Positions 1-8,200 of a stretch of 11,745 nucleotides of DNA are shown here, one piece after another (the stretch's first letter is position 1; each line of letters starts with the position of its first letter). The notes under the pieces were generated by a model. The model was not told the origin of the DNA and made no database searches. It saw only the letters and a program-made list of their open reading frames with translations. The stretch spans positions 14,712 to 26,456 of the forward strand of contig PLYG01000135.1 in NCBI GenBank assembly GCA_003153335.1, given 5' to 3'. The translations under genes were made by a program, and so were the position numbers. Source of the DNA: Betaproteobacteria bacterium. GTDB taxonomy: Bacteria; Pseudomonadota; Gammaproteobacteria; Burkholderiales; Casimicrobiaceae.

Positions 1-30
1 GAGCCGCTCTTGAAGTTCGGCGGTGCTCAT
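1..30 (-). CDS. 5' end of a second gene after the recombinase (probable second tyrosine recombinase of a RIT trio), truncated by window edge
   Basis: The first ten codons (MSTAELQERL) read leftwards out of the window. The ATG overlaps the TGA of the upstream recombinase in an ATGA arrangement, which indicates translational coupling. Three overlapping tyrosine recombinase genes in a row are the hallmark of RIT elements, so the second recombinase is the natural expectation. Ten residues cannot prove the family, so this is inference from context. Confidence 0.5.
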   Translation of the reverse strand, partial: MSTAELQERL

Positions 31-1286
31 GGCTTTGCTCCCGGCCACGGCAAGGCAAGCGCGGCGAGTCTGGCGATGTCAAGCTTTGCATAGATGGTGG
101 TGGTCTCGAGCAGACGGTGACCGAGCGTATCGGCGATCTGTTTGAATGGGACTCCCCGGCGCAGCATCTGGGTTGCAGCGGTGTGCCGAAAGACGTGTGC
201 ACCCGGCCTGTCGATGCTGACTCCTGCCCGATGGAGAAGACGCTGTGCGATGCAAGTGACTGCGGCAGTCCTGAGCGGACGGTGCCGTGGCGGCCCGGCG
301 CATAGAAACACCCACCGAACATTGGGAATGCTGCCGCGGGCACGTAGGTGCGCCAGGAGGGCTTCAGCCAGTTCCTGCGAGAGCGGGAGCTGACGAGCCG
401 TGGCGCTCTTCCCGGGGCCGATGCGCACGGAACCCCCGGCCCAGTCCAGGTCCTCGAGGGTGAGACGCGCGACCTCGCCAGCGCGCAGACCAAGGCGCGC
501 CATGAGTAGCACCACCGCGTGGTCTCGAAGGCCGTTCGGATTGTTGCTCTCGGCTTGATCGAGCACGCATGCGAGTTGCTCTTCGCTGAGGTAGCGGGGC
601 AGTGTCGCGAGCTTCCACTGCCGAACCGTCGGTACGGCGCCCAGCAGTCCCGGCAGGACCACCCCCGAGGTGAGCAGGAAGCGCAACATCGCGCGTGTCG
701 CCGTGACCGGGCCCCGGCAGGCGCAGGGCTTTAACCGCCCGGCTTCGGTACATACGAACTCCGTTACCGTCTCGGCCGTCAGTTTCGACCAGTCGAGTTC
801 GCCGTCACCGCCCAGTTTGCCAATGAAACGCCGGGCGTAGCGCAGATAGATCGTGCGCGTACCACCGCTAAGGCCGTGCACCTGCCGGAGGTACTCCTCA
901 TAGGACATCAACCAGCGAGAGGCCGGCGTTGTCGGTGCGGTCGAGGAGTGCGGATTGGCAACGCCTCGTTGCCATAGAAACTGGGCCAGCCGGCGCACTG
1001 CGCCAACAATTTCGGAGGCACGGCCGCTAATATATCGAGGTGATCGAATGCGATGAAACGAGCAGACGAAGCGTTCAATGACTTGCTCATCGATGTCGGC
1101 CACTCCCAATCGTCGCGAGCGCAACCAGCAACCCAGTCGGTCCATCGCCTGAATGTGGCGTCGGATGCCAAGACGTGAATACCCTGCCTTCTCAAGCCAC
1201 GACAGGTACTCGTCGCAGTAAGGTCCCAGCGGGCCAGCAGTGATGCGTTCGCGGATCTTCGGCCAGATACGTAACGATTCGAGCAT
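27..1286 (-). CDS. tyrosine recombinase/integrase, probable first gene of a recombinase-in-trio (RIT) element
   Basis: This is a phage-integrase-family site-specific recombinase that cuts and rejoins DNA through a covalent phosphotyrosine. Numbered from the start chosen here, the N-terminal two thirds hold the SAM-like core-binding region. The catalytic domain follows with Arg268 (in LGLRAGEVARL), Lys293, His364-x-x-Arg367 (HVFRHTAATQ), His390 (TLGHRL) and the nucleophile Tyr399 (TTIYAKLD). The set is complete, so the enzyme should be active. The start at 1286 is preferred over a GTG at 1310 because GAGGAG lies six bases before the ATG. The length of 419 aa fits the first RIT recombinase, which is longer than the other two. 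The stop overlaps the next gene by 4 bases, as in RIT trios. The alternative is a stand-alone integrase of a genomic island. Confidence 0.88.
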   Translation of the reverse strand: MLESLRIWPKIRERITAGPLGPYCDEYLSWLEKAGYSRLGIRRHIQAMDRLGCWLRSRRLGVADIDEQVIERFVCSFHRIRSPRYISGRASEIVGAVRRLAQFLWQRGVANPHSSTAPTTPASRWLMSYEEYLRQVHGLSGGTRTIYLRYARRFIGKLGGDGELDWSKLTAETVTEFVCTEAGRLKPCACRGPVTATRAMLRFLLTSGVVLPGLLGAVPTVRQWKLATLPRYLSEEQLACVLDQAESNNPNGLRDHAVVLLMARLGLRAGEVARLTLEDLDWAGGSVRIGPGKSATARQLPLSQELAEALLAHLRARGSIPNVRWVFLCAGPPRHRPLRTAAVTCIAQRLLHRAGVSIDRPGAHVFRHTAATQMLRRGVPFKQIADTLGHRLLETTTIYAKLDIARLAALALPWPGAKP

Positions 1287-1335
1287 GGGGATCTCCTCTG
1301 TCGCAGCCACATGGCCGCCGAAGGAGACCCTCCCA

Positions 1336-1432
1336 GATTATGTTGAGCGCTTCAACACCAGAAACCGGCGCCACGGCTGGATGGTTTCGCGCATCGCTGT
1401 TCCGGCTCAACATAATCCGGTGCTCGACATAA
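1336..1432. repeat. repeat cluster upstream of the recombinase: inverted and direct copies of GCTC(A/G)ACATAA
   Basis: A perfect 13-base inverted repeat is formed by GATTATGTTGAGC at 1336-1348 and GCTCAACATAATC at 1405-1417. A further direct copy, GCTCGACATAA, lies at 1422-1432, 17 bases after the second arm and 10 of 11 identical. The three copies sit 50-150 bases upstream of the recombinase start. This fits binding sites at the end of an element mobilised by that recombinase, or an operator for it. Which of these applies is inference. Confidence 0.6.
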
Positions 1433-1516
1433 CGCGTCATTTTGGTGGTGAGGCGCGGATTTGGTTGGTCGAACAGTTCGGCAGCATGTCGGGCGTAGCG
1501 ATGTTCATGCGCGTGG

Positions 1517-1729
1517 TCAGAACGGCGGATCGGTTGGCACCAGCGCCGAATCGAGATCACGCTGCGCAATACCCTGCCTGTAGTCGGAGCGCAGCTGCTG
1601 CTCGCCGTAGTGGCTCTCCATGGCCGCGATCAGCTGATGGAGAGCGTCGATGAAGTGGGCCGCTGCTGCCGGTGACAGATGGCGTGGCAGGAACAGCACC
1701 GGCAGTTCGTCGGGGGTCTGGCATGCCAC
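1517..1729 (-). CDS. small 70-aa IS21-associated ORF of unknown function
   Basis: The GTG start directly follows the istB TGA with no gap, so translation is probably coupled to istB. The product begins MACQTPDELPVLFLPRHL and continues with a predicted amphipathic helix rich in Ala, His and Leu (roughly residues 18-45). It has no Walker, HTH or metal motif that I can see. It ends only about 10 bases inside the inner edge of the IS terminal repeat, so it belongs to the element. Similar short ORFs accompany other transposons as undescribed accessory genes. Its role is not known. A spurious ORF is possible, but the tight junction with istB and protein-like composition argue for a real gene. Confidence 0.55.
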   Translation of the reverse strand: MACQTPDELPVLFLPRHLSPAAAAHFIDALHQLIAAMESHYGEQQLRSDYRQGIAQRDLDSALVPTDPPF

Positions 1730-2512
1730 TCAGCGCGCTTTGCGCGCTGGAGTGCGTGCCTTGGCCTTGCGCGTGGCCCGCTCCTTGGCTTCCTTGAGCC
1801 GGTAGCTCTCGCCTTCGAGCGCGACGATTTCGGCGCGGTGCATGAGACGGTCGATGAGAGTGACGACGCAGCCGGCGTTGGGGAACACCTGGGTCCAATC
1901 TTCGAAGACTTTGTTGGTGGTGAGCAGAATCGGCCGGTTCAGATAGCGGCGGGTCACCACCTCGAAGAACAGATCGGCGTAGCGCGCGTCGTAGGACAAG
2001 TACCCGACTTCGTCGATGGCCAGGACGGTGGGCGTGGTGTAGCGGTGCAGCCGCGAAGTGAGCGCAGTAGTTGATTTCTGGGCGGCGAGATCGTGCAGCA
2101 TGTCGGAGGCGAGGGTGAAGCGGGCGGTGTGGCCGCGCATGACAGTCTGGTAGGCCAGATTTTTGAGCAACATGGTCTTGCCCAGGCCGTTGTTGCCAAT
2201 CAGGATCACGTTGGCGGCCTCGGCGATGAAGCCGAGCGAGAACAGTTCGTCGACCAACGGGCGGTCACACTTGGTCGGCCAGGTCCAGTCGAAGTCGGCG
2301 ACCGGTTTGAAGGTGCCCAGCCGGGCCGCGTCGAGCCGGCGCTGGAGCGAGCGGCGGGCGCGTTCGGCGTCTTCGATATCGAGGACCTGGTTGAACCATG
2401 GCTCGTGCATCAGCGTTTCGGCTTGGGCCAGCAGGCCGTAGAGACCGAGTTGGCGCAGGCGCTGGCGGATGGCCTCAAGGGTTGGGTTCGGGGGCATCTT
2501 CGGTGTGCTCAT
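1730..2512 (-). CDS. istB: IS21-family transposition helper ATPase IstB
   Basis: This is an AAA+ ATPase of the DnaC/IstB group, which assembles on target DNA and activates the IstA transposase. The 260-aa length is typical. The Walker A motif is G106-NNGLGK-T113, Walker B is VLAIDE at 163-168, sensor 1 is LTTN at 197-200, and the DRL-x-HR motif is near 221-226. The N-terminal region (about residues 10-60) matches the small helical IstB domain that contacts the transposase. The Lys/Arg-rich tail (240-260) may bind DNA. GGAG lies seven bases before the ATG. The start overlaps the end of istA by 38 bases, as is common in this family, so expression is coupled to istA. Confidence 0.95.
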   Translation of the reverse strand: MSTPKMPPNPTLEAIRQRLRQLGLYGLLAQAETLMHEPWFNQVLDIEDAERARRSLQRRLDAARLGTFKPVADFDWTWPTKCDRPLVDELFSLGFIAEAANVILIGNNGLGKTMLLKNLAYQTVMRGHTARFTLASDMLHDLAAQKSTTALTSRLHRYTTPTVLAIDEVGYLSYDARYADLFFEVVTRRYLNRPILLTTNKVFEDWTQVFPNAGCVVTLIDRLMHRAEIVALEGESYRLKEAKERATRKAKARTPARKAR

Positions 2513-3998
2513 CGGGGGTCTCCGGGGTCAGGTGGTCGTACGCCTGCAGGGATTGCGGGCGGACGTTGATCGCGTGCAGGCGCGGATCGTCGGGCAGGAC
2601 CACCGCAATCGGCGGGCGCTGCCCGCGGGCGTTGGCGTGGGCATCGATGAAGTGGCGCACGGCTCCAAGGTGGGCCGCGTCCTCGGCCAGGGCCGCGGCA
2701 ATGGCCGCCTCCAGTGCGAGCGCGCCATGGCTGGCGAGCAGCGCCAGCAGCCCCCGGGTGAGCACGCCCAGGTGGGCACCGCGCTCGGCCGCCCGCAGGA
2801 AGAGCGCCGGCGCACTGGGGGCGGCGTGATGCAGGCGATCCTGCGCGCGGTGCGCCCGGCCCGCGCGCTTGTGCGCGACCAGGTCGTCGAGGTGGGCCGG
2901 GACTTCGATCTGCTGCCCGCGATCGAAGCAGCGCGGGTGGGTCGCCAGCAGAGTTTGGCCGTCAAAGATGCGTACGGTCTCCAGGGTCGCCAGCACGGTG
3001 AGCGTGCGCCGCACATGGGAGTGCGGGACCGTGTAGTCGTTCAGGTCGAAGCGCGCATATGGGGTCTTGCCGATGTCGACCGCGATCCGTTCCTCGGTTG
3101 GGAACGGATGCGCGGGCAGCGCCAGCAGCCGCGGTTGTTCCTCGGCGAAGACCATGCGCACGGTGCGGGCACGGTCCTCCGGGCAAAGCCGGTCGGCCGC
3201 AGTACCCTGACACCAGGCATCGGCTTGTGCGTTCAGGTCGGCCAGGTCAACAAAGCTGCGCGCGGCGAAGAAGGCATCACGCACGAAACGGATGGCCCGC
3301 TCCACGCGGCCCTTCTCATTGCCCCGGGCCACGGCCACCGGGCGGGGCTCGAACCGGTAGTGAGCAGCCAGCTCCAGCAGCGTGGGATTGAAGCGGATCG
3401 CGTCGCCGGCGCGTTCGAGCACCGCGCTCTTCAGATTGTCGTACAGCAGGACCCGCGGCACAGAATTGAAGGCGAGGAATGCCTCGACATGACCGCGGAT
3501 GAAGTAGTTCATCGCCGCACCCAGATAGAAGCGCAGGAACAACTGCCGCGAGTACGACAGCACCATCACGAACGCCATCAGGGGCCGCACGGCGCGGCCC
3601 ACCGTGAGCGTGGAGAAGTGGGCCCAGTCCACTTGTGCCTGATCACCGGGCAAGGTGCGCAGGCGCAAGTACGCCTCGGCGGCCCGCCGTGGGCGCAGCT
3701 GCGCCACCAGCGCCCGGAAGTGATCGGGGGCGCCGGGGTAACCGCGCTCCTTCACCATCTGATACAGCCGGCTCGCGCGCAGCGTCGGATATTTGGTCAG
3801 CGTCGCGACGATGAACGCGACGTAAGGTGCTGCGATCGACGCTCGCACCGTCATCGGCGCCATCGGCACGTCGGCTTGGGCGAGCACCCGCCGCACGGTG
3901 CTGTGATGCACGCGCAATTGGGTGGCAATGGTGCCGATCGGCCAGTGCTCGCTGTGGTGCAGGCGCAGAATCTCGGCTTCCAGCGTCCGGCTGATCAT
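2475..3998 (-). CDS. istA: IS21-family transposase IstA
   Basis: This is the DDE transposase that cuts and joins the element ends. The 507-aa length is normal for the family. Residues 1-41 form an HTH domain (for example IGTIATQLRVHHSTVRRVLA) that binds the ends. The RNase-H-like catalytic core has Asp124 (QAQVDWAHF), Asp187 (VLLYDNLKSAV) and Glu233 (NEKGRVERAIRFVRDAF). The triad is complete and there is no frameshift, so the element may still be mobile. A beta-barrel-like region (about 300-360) and an Ala-rich tail follow. GGGG about eight bases before the ATG may serve as ribosome binding site. The start lies 15 bases after the stop of the Cys-rich passenger ORF, so the two are probably one transcript. 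Confidence 0.96.
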   Translation of the reverse strand: MISRTLEAEILRLHHSEHWPIGTIATQLRVHHSTVRRVLAQADVPMAPMTVRASIAAPYVAFIVATLTKYPTLRASRLYQMVKERGYPGAPDHFRALVAQLRPRRAAEAYLRLRTLPGDQAQVDWAHFSTLTVGRAVRPLMAFVMVLSYSRQLFLRFYLGAAMNYFIRGHVEAFLAFNSVPRVLLYDNLKSAVLERAGDAIRFNPTLLELAAHYRFEPRPVAVARGNEKGRVERAIRFVRDAFFAARSFVDLADLNAQADAWCQGTAADRLCPEDRARTVRMVFAEEQPRLLALPAHPFPTEERIAVDIGKTPYARFDLNDYTVPHSHVRRTLTVLATLETVRIFDGQTLLATHPRCFDRGQQIEVPAHLDDLVAHKRAGRAHRAQDRLHHAAPSAPALFLRAAERGAHLGVLTRGLLALLASHGALALEAAIAAALAEDAAHLGAVRHFIDAHANARGQRPPIAVVLPDDPRLHAINVRPQSLQAYDHLTPETPDEHTEDAPEPNP

Positions 3999-4013
3999 CG
4001 TGCTGCCCCGGAC

Positions 4014-4454
4014 TCAGGGACCGCTGCGCAACGGACCCGAGCGCACGAAGGCTGGCAGGGGTCGCCAACAGAAACTGCAGTACGACACTGCCGCCATGGC
4101 GCGGCGCAGGGATGGGGACGACAGGAGCGGTGCGACCAACTCGACATCGGGTTCCTCGGTCATAGTGGGGCTGGTCACCACTATGGCCGCGTCGATGCCG
4201 GGAACGGAACCCTGATGCGTCACTATCTTCGTTCGGCGTTCACGCCAGACACTTTGCCGGGCGGCATGCATCGAGGCACCGCGGAAGCTCAACTGGTAGC
4301 GGACACCGGCACGGCACAGCGATTCGCGCCGGCGGATCTGCGCGCAATCGCCGGTGCAATACTGATTGCCGCGGTCACAGTCGGAACAGATGCGTACCTG
4401 TACCGCGCAGCGCGCGCAACTGTAGAGTCGATACGATTGCTGGCTGGCCCCCAT
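4014..4454 (-). CDS. Cys-rich, putative zinc-binding passenger ORF of the IS21 element
   Basis: This 146-aa ORF starts just inside the right terminal repeat and ends 15 bases before istA. Numbered from the ATG at 4454, cysteines fall as C13-x2-C16, C23-x2-C26, C33-x3-C37, followed by a basic stretch IRRRESLCRAG, and a second CxxC at 126/129 (YCSFC). This spacing suggests two or three zinc-binding knuckles with a basic DNA- or RNA-binding segment. I recall similar unnamed proteins upstream of istA in other proteobacterial IS21 elements, but cannot verify it here. The frame stays open upstream to 4595, but 4454 is preferred because upstream codons fall outside the IS end. No ideal ribosome binding site is seen: GGGGAG is only one base from the ATG. 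Function is unknown; it may be a transposition cofactor or regulator. Confidence 0.6.
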   Translation of the reverse strand: MGASQQSYRLYSCARCAVQVRICSDCDRGNQYCTGDCAQIRRRESLCRAGVRYQLSFRGASMHAARQSVWRERRTKIVTHQGSVPGIDAAIVVTSPTMTEEPDVELVAPLLSSPSLRRAMAAVSYCSFCWRPLPAFVRSGPLRSGP

Positions 4455-4537
4455 GCTCCCCGCACACAGCACTGGACAAAGCTGCGCGCGACTGGCATAA
4501 AGGCGAGGCAACCGCGCCCCCGTGCGCGTGCGCAAAA

Positions 4538-4576
4538 GAAGGCCCGGGGTTCTGCCAAGAATTTGCCCGGGCCTTC
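4538..4576 (-). terminator. rho-independent-type terminator, minus strand
   Basis: A perfect 11-base stem (GAAGGCCCGGG at 4538-4548 with CCCGGGCCTTC at 4566-4576) encloses a 17-base loop. On the minus strand the stem is followed by a short T run (TTCTTTTG). It lies 44 bases outside the IS21 end and would stop leftward transcripts, for example from the yhaON operon, before they enter the IS. The U tract is short, so the strength is uncertain. Confidence 0.65.
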
Positions 4577-4762
4577 GTCTATCCGGCGTCTGCAAACAGG
4601 ATACCGCGCGATCGCCCTCCGATAGCGATCGATCAAACAGGAAACAGAAGGATTCCGCGCAAAGCGCGGTGAATGGTCTAAACCGTCACGCCGCGTCCAA
4701 CCCCAAAATCCGGCGCTTCCTCAGCCCCGTCTACAAGTGGCGATGCGACTGGCACCACGATA

Positions 4763-5225
4763 CCGCATCGGCCGAACACGCACCACCTTCCGGCACGCCG
4801 CCGGCCGTCACCAACCATCACCGCGCAACAGCGGCCCTTATGCAGGGCGGCCAAGTGCGGTAGTCGCGGGCACCCTTGAACGGTGTCTTCGGCGCGACGG
4901 TTGGTAATCACCGCCGAGCGTGCGATCTCTTCCGGTCGTGCCGCCGAAGCATTCGCAAGCGCTCAAGTCATCGCGTGTTGATCGCGGGAGGACGGTATCG
5001 CCGCCCACGTTCGCGGAGGCAGGCGAGAAGCGTGATCGAACCATCGCCGAGCCGGCCAATCTCTGCGGTTGCGCCGCCGCTGTATCCGAAGCGTTCCAGT
5101 CGCCATGTGCCGAACACGGAAATACAGTATCGCCGTGCCGACTCCGCGCGCAGGCGAAACGTAGAGGGCAGCGCCGAGCCAGCCAACCCAATACCCTGAA
5201 GCCCAGCCGCCAACGCGGCACACGG
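4763..5225. repeat. diverged tandem repeat, period about 130 bases, about 3-4 copies
   Basis: Two copies are clear. Copy A (from about 4909) and copy B (from about 5042) share in the same order CGCCGAGC (4912, 5045), ATCTCT, GCCGCCG, AAGCG, AGTC, GTATCGCCG (4995, 5127) and GCAGGCGA (5019, 5150). The offset is 131-133 bases. A partial copy begins at 5172 with CGCCGAGCCAGCCAA against CGCCGAGCCGGCCAA in copy B, and runs into the 3' end of yhaN. A weaker copy starts near 4771 (GCCGA, TTCCGG, GCCGCCG). The array fills most of the gap between the IS and yhaN. Confidence 0.6.
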
Positions 5226-8200
5226 TCAAAGCTGATGAATGCAGACCTTGTCGTCGGTCGCCCGGCGCGCAATCTCGACGAGATTGTCGTGATGGGTGAG
5301 CACGATGACCTGCGTCTTGATCGCGAGCTTGGCCAAGGCCGCAAAGCCGGCCCCGGTGCGCACGTTATCCCAATGGACGAAAATATCGTCCGCGATGAAA
5401 GGCAGGGCGGTTGCGCTCTCCAGATGCAGTTCGAGTGCGGCCAAGCGCAAAGCCAGATAGAGCTGATCCTCGGTGCCGCTGCTCATGTCGCCCACCGTGA
5501 TCATGCCGCCGTCCGACCGATGCGCCGTGAGCGCTACCGGGGTGGCCTCGAAGTCCAAGGAGAGCTTGTCGAAGGCGTCGCAGGTCAAGGTCTTGAAGGT
5601 GCCGCTGGCAAGCCGCAGCAGCGGGTCCTGTTTCTCTGCGCTGTACTTTTCGACCGCCCACTTCAGGAGCTTGACCCCGAGCGTGATCCGGACATACTCG
5701 TCGGCGGCATCGCCCATCGACAATAGAGCGTCTTGGCGCATCGATTCCGCCTTCGCTGCGGTATCCTGCCCGGCGATCTTTTCGAACGCGCCCTCGGCCT
5801 GTGTACGCAGCTTGACGGCCTCGTCGCGGCGCTCTTCGGCGGTCTTGCGCGCGGTCTGCGCTTCTTCCAGCCGCAGCGCCAGCAGGGCCGGGTCCTCGCT
5901 ATCGACTTCGGCCACCAGTCGGTCCAGCGGCAGATTGTCGCCGCCGGTCTGCACGGTCGCCGCCGCGTCCCGCGCCCGCGTCTCGGCGAAGCGGCACGCA
6001 TCGGCAAGCTGGATGGCAGCCCGCAATTCGTCGCGAGTGGTGGTGTGGGCGATGTCGAGCAACGGGGCGATCTTGGCTGTCCCGCGCGCAATGTCTTCGC
6101 CCGCCTTGGCGTTGTCGGCGGTGAACTTGGTGACCTCGCCGGCGAGGCGGGTATGGTCGGTCTCGGCTTGTTGCGCCAAGCGCAGCCCCTCGGACAGGCT
6201 GGCGGCGATCTCGGCCGGCGGCAGCGCGGCGATCTCCGGCATGCAGGTGGTGGCCAATAACGTGGCGTCGCGCGTGAAGCGCTCGATTTCCTGTCCCATC
6301 GGCCCGGTCCGCCCCTGCAGTTCACGGATGGCGGCGCAGGCGGTCTCCACCTCCTGCAGCATCTCCAGCGCGGTCTGCGCGCCAGCGGTGCCGATGTCGG
6401 CCGGGAGGCCGGCGGCGGCGATCCGCTGCGCCCACTTTTCCTGCCACTGCTGCCGCGCCTTGCGCGCCGCCTCGCTCTGTTCGCTCAGGCCCAGTAGCGC
6501 GGCGGCGGCCGTCTGCCGTTGCGTCTGCCACCCCTTCAGTTCTGCGCGCAGTCCAATCTGGCGGGCTTCGAACTCACTGGCACGACGGACAAGGGCGGCC
6601 AGATCGAGCCCCAGTTCGGTAGCCGATTGCCCGGCATCCGTGAGCGCATCACGCAGCGCAGTCTCGGCGGCGGCGGCGCGGGCCAGCAGGTCGGCCAATT
6701 CCGCGCGAGCGCTGGCTTCGTCCTTGGCTGCGGTCAGGGCGGCTTCCCGCTGCTTGATCCATGCCGGGTAGTGTTCCGGGGTCATCCCCGGCAACCCGAC
6801 CGCTTGCATACAGGCGTCCCACGTCGTGCGCAACGCGGTCAAGGCAGTGGCTTGGGCGGTAAGCTGCTCCTGCAGCACCCCGATTTCGGCTTCCAGCGCC
6901 TTGACCTGCGTGTCGAGGGCTTGAGCGTGTTCGATCACCGCCGCGTCGCCATAGCGGCGATCCGCAAGGCTATCGGCAGCAATGACTTCTGCCTCATAGG
7001 CGGTGCCATCGGTGGTCGGTGCTTTGCTCCCGGTCCTGAACTCCTGCCACAAGTTGTCGCGCTTGGTACGCTGTCCGGTCAGCGCGATCATGGTGACCGG
7101 CTCGGCGTGTCGCCGCGCCTCATCAGCGGCCACATTGAGGCGCGCGACTTCAGCGCGCTTGGCCTGCAGGTTCTCGCTGGCCAAGTCATATCGGGTGGTC
7201 AAGCCGTCGCGCGTGGAAACGTTGCGGAAGGCTTCGGCGGTGAGGTGCAGCGGAAACCGCCGCAGGGCGTCGGCGTCGCCAGTCCACGGGGCGAGGCTCG
7301 CCAGCGCCACGTCGGCCAGCCGCCACGCGTCGGTGATCTTCTTCTGCGCCTTGGCTTGGGCCTGCGTCAGATCGAGGGCCTTGGCCGCGTCCAATGCCGC
7401 CGCAACGGCCGGGGACGGTGCGCTCGCCGGCAGTGCGGCGACGGTCTCGTCGAGGGTCTTGATGGTGGCTTTCTGCCCACTTTCCGCCTTCTCGGCGGCG
7501 CCGACTGCGCTGTCCGTAGCTTGACGCGTTCGCAACAACGCTTCGATCTCCGAGCGAACCAGTCGGGTCGGGAGTTTTGCCGCAATCGCCGCCACATCGG
7601 ATTCGGCCCACCCGATCTGTCGGGCCGAGGCTTGCACCGCCACAATCTTGGCGTCGAGCTGCCCTTGGACGCCCGGCAGGTCGCTGCTGGCCTTTAGGAA
7701 TTGCGTAACCCGGCCGGCGAGGTTACCAATGGCGGCCCCATGCGCCACCAGTGCTGGGTTGCGCCGTACACTGCCCAAGGCGGCCTTGGCGGCGGCCAGC
7801 AACGGGCCTACACGACGCTGGTCGGCCTCGGCGTATGCGATCTCGGATTCGGCATCGTCGAGCGTGCGTTGCGCAGTGGAAGGCAGCGGGGCAGGGTGCC
7901 CCAACGCGTCGCGCTCGGCTTGCGCCGCGCGCATCTGCTGCAGTGCGGGCGTGATCCGCTTGATCCGCGCCAAGCGCTCCCGGCGCGCCTCAACCTCCCG
8001 GTACTCGTTGATCGCGGCCGTCGCGGCGTTGGTGGCGCTCTCCAGTTCGCGGCGCGCGGTTTGCCACTTGTTGGCGGACACACTGACCTCGCGCAGCAGG
8101 GTTTCGGCTTCCTCCATGCGGTTCAGGCCGGCGTAGTACGCGGCGTCGCCACGCTTGCGCTCGCCCCACAGTTGGCGACCCTCCTCCTCTAGTTTGCTGC

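Larger units (their letters stand above)
1488..4494 (-). mobile_element. IS21-family insertion sequence, about 3.0 kb, with two passenger ORFs
   Basis: The element carries istA and istB plus a Cys-rich ORF before istA and a 70-codon ORF after istB, all on the minus strand. The proposed ends are an imperfect inverted repeat: 1488-1507 reads GTCGGGCGTAGCGATGTTCA and matches the reverse complement of 4473-4492 at 15 of 20 positions. GCAT occurs just outside the left end (1484-1487) and again at 4495-4498, a possible 4-base target duplication if the right end is at 4494. The ends do not start with the TG...CA usual for the family at both sides, so boundaries may be off by a few bases. The gene content is certain. 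Confidence 0.7.
4495..5225. other. 731-base stretch without a recognisable gene
   Basis: Several frames stay open for 70-170 codons on both strands because of the high G+C, but none gives a protein I recognise and none has a good ribosome binding site. The best minus-strand candidate, 4678-4911 (77 aa, GTG start, no ribosome binding site), ends 9 bases before a small hairpin, CCGCGC-AAA-GCGCGG at 4655-4669. The stretch also holds the terminator at 4538-4576 and the diverged tandem repeat at about 4763-5225. It may act as a long 3' untranslated region of the yhaN transcript. Confidence 0.5.

Noticed and set aside
1487..4251. Alternative IS21 ends with a 9-of-10-base repeat TGTC(G/T)GGCGT
   Set aside because: The right copy at 4242-4251 falls inside the Cys-rich passenger ORF, and there is no flanking duplication. 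The longer repeat ending at 4492 fits the gene content better.
2469..4625. 718-codon open frame on the plus strand
   Set aside because: It lies opposite istA and the Cys-rich ORF, whose motifs are intact on the minus strand. It is a high-G+C antisense shadow with no recognisable domain.
4920..5726. 268-codon plus-strand frame crossing the repeat array into yhaN
   Set aside because: Its second half is antisense to the conserved C-terminal head of YhaN and the first half follows the repeat. It has no ribosome binding site or known family.
5473..7697. Long plus-strand open frames (5473-6771 and 6519-7697)
   Set aside because: Both are antisense to the YhaN coiled-coil region, whose composition and flanking ABC motifs are clearly coding on the minus strand.
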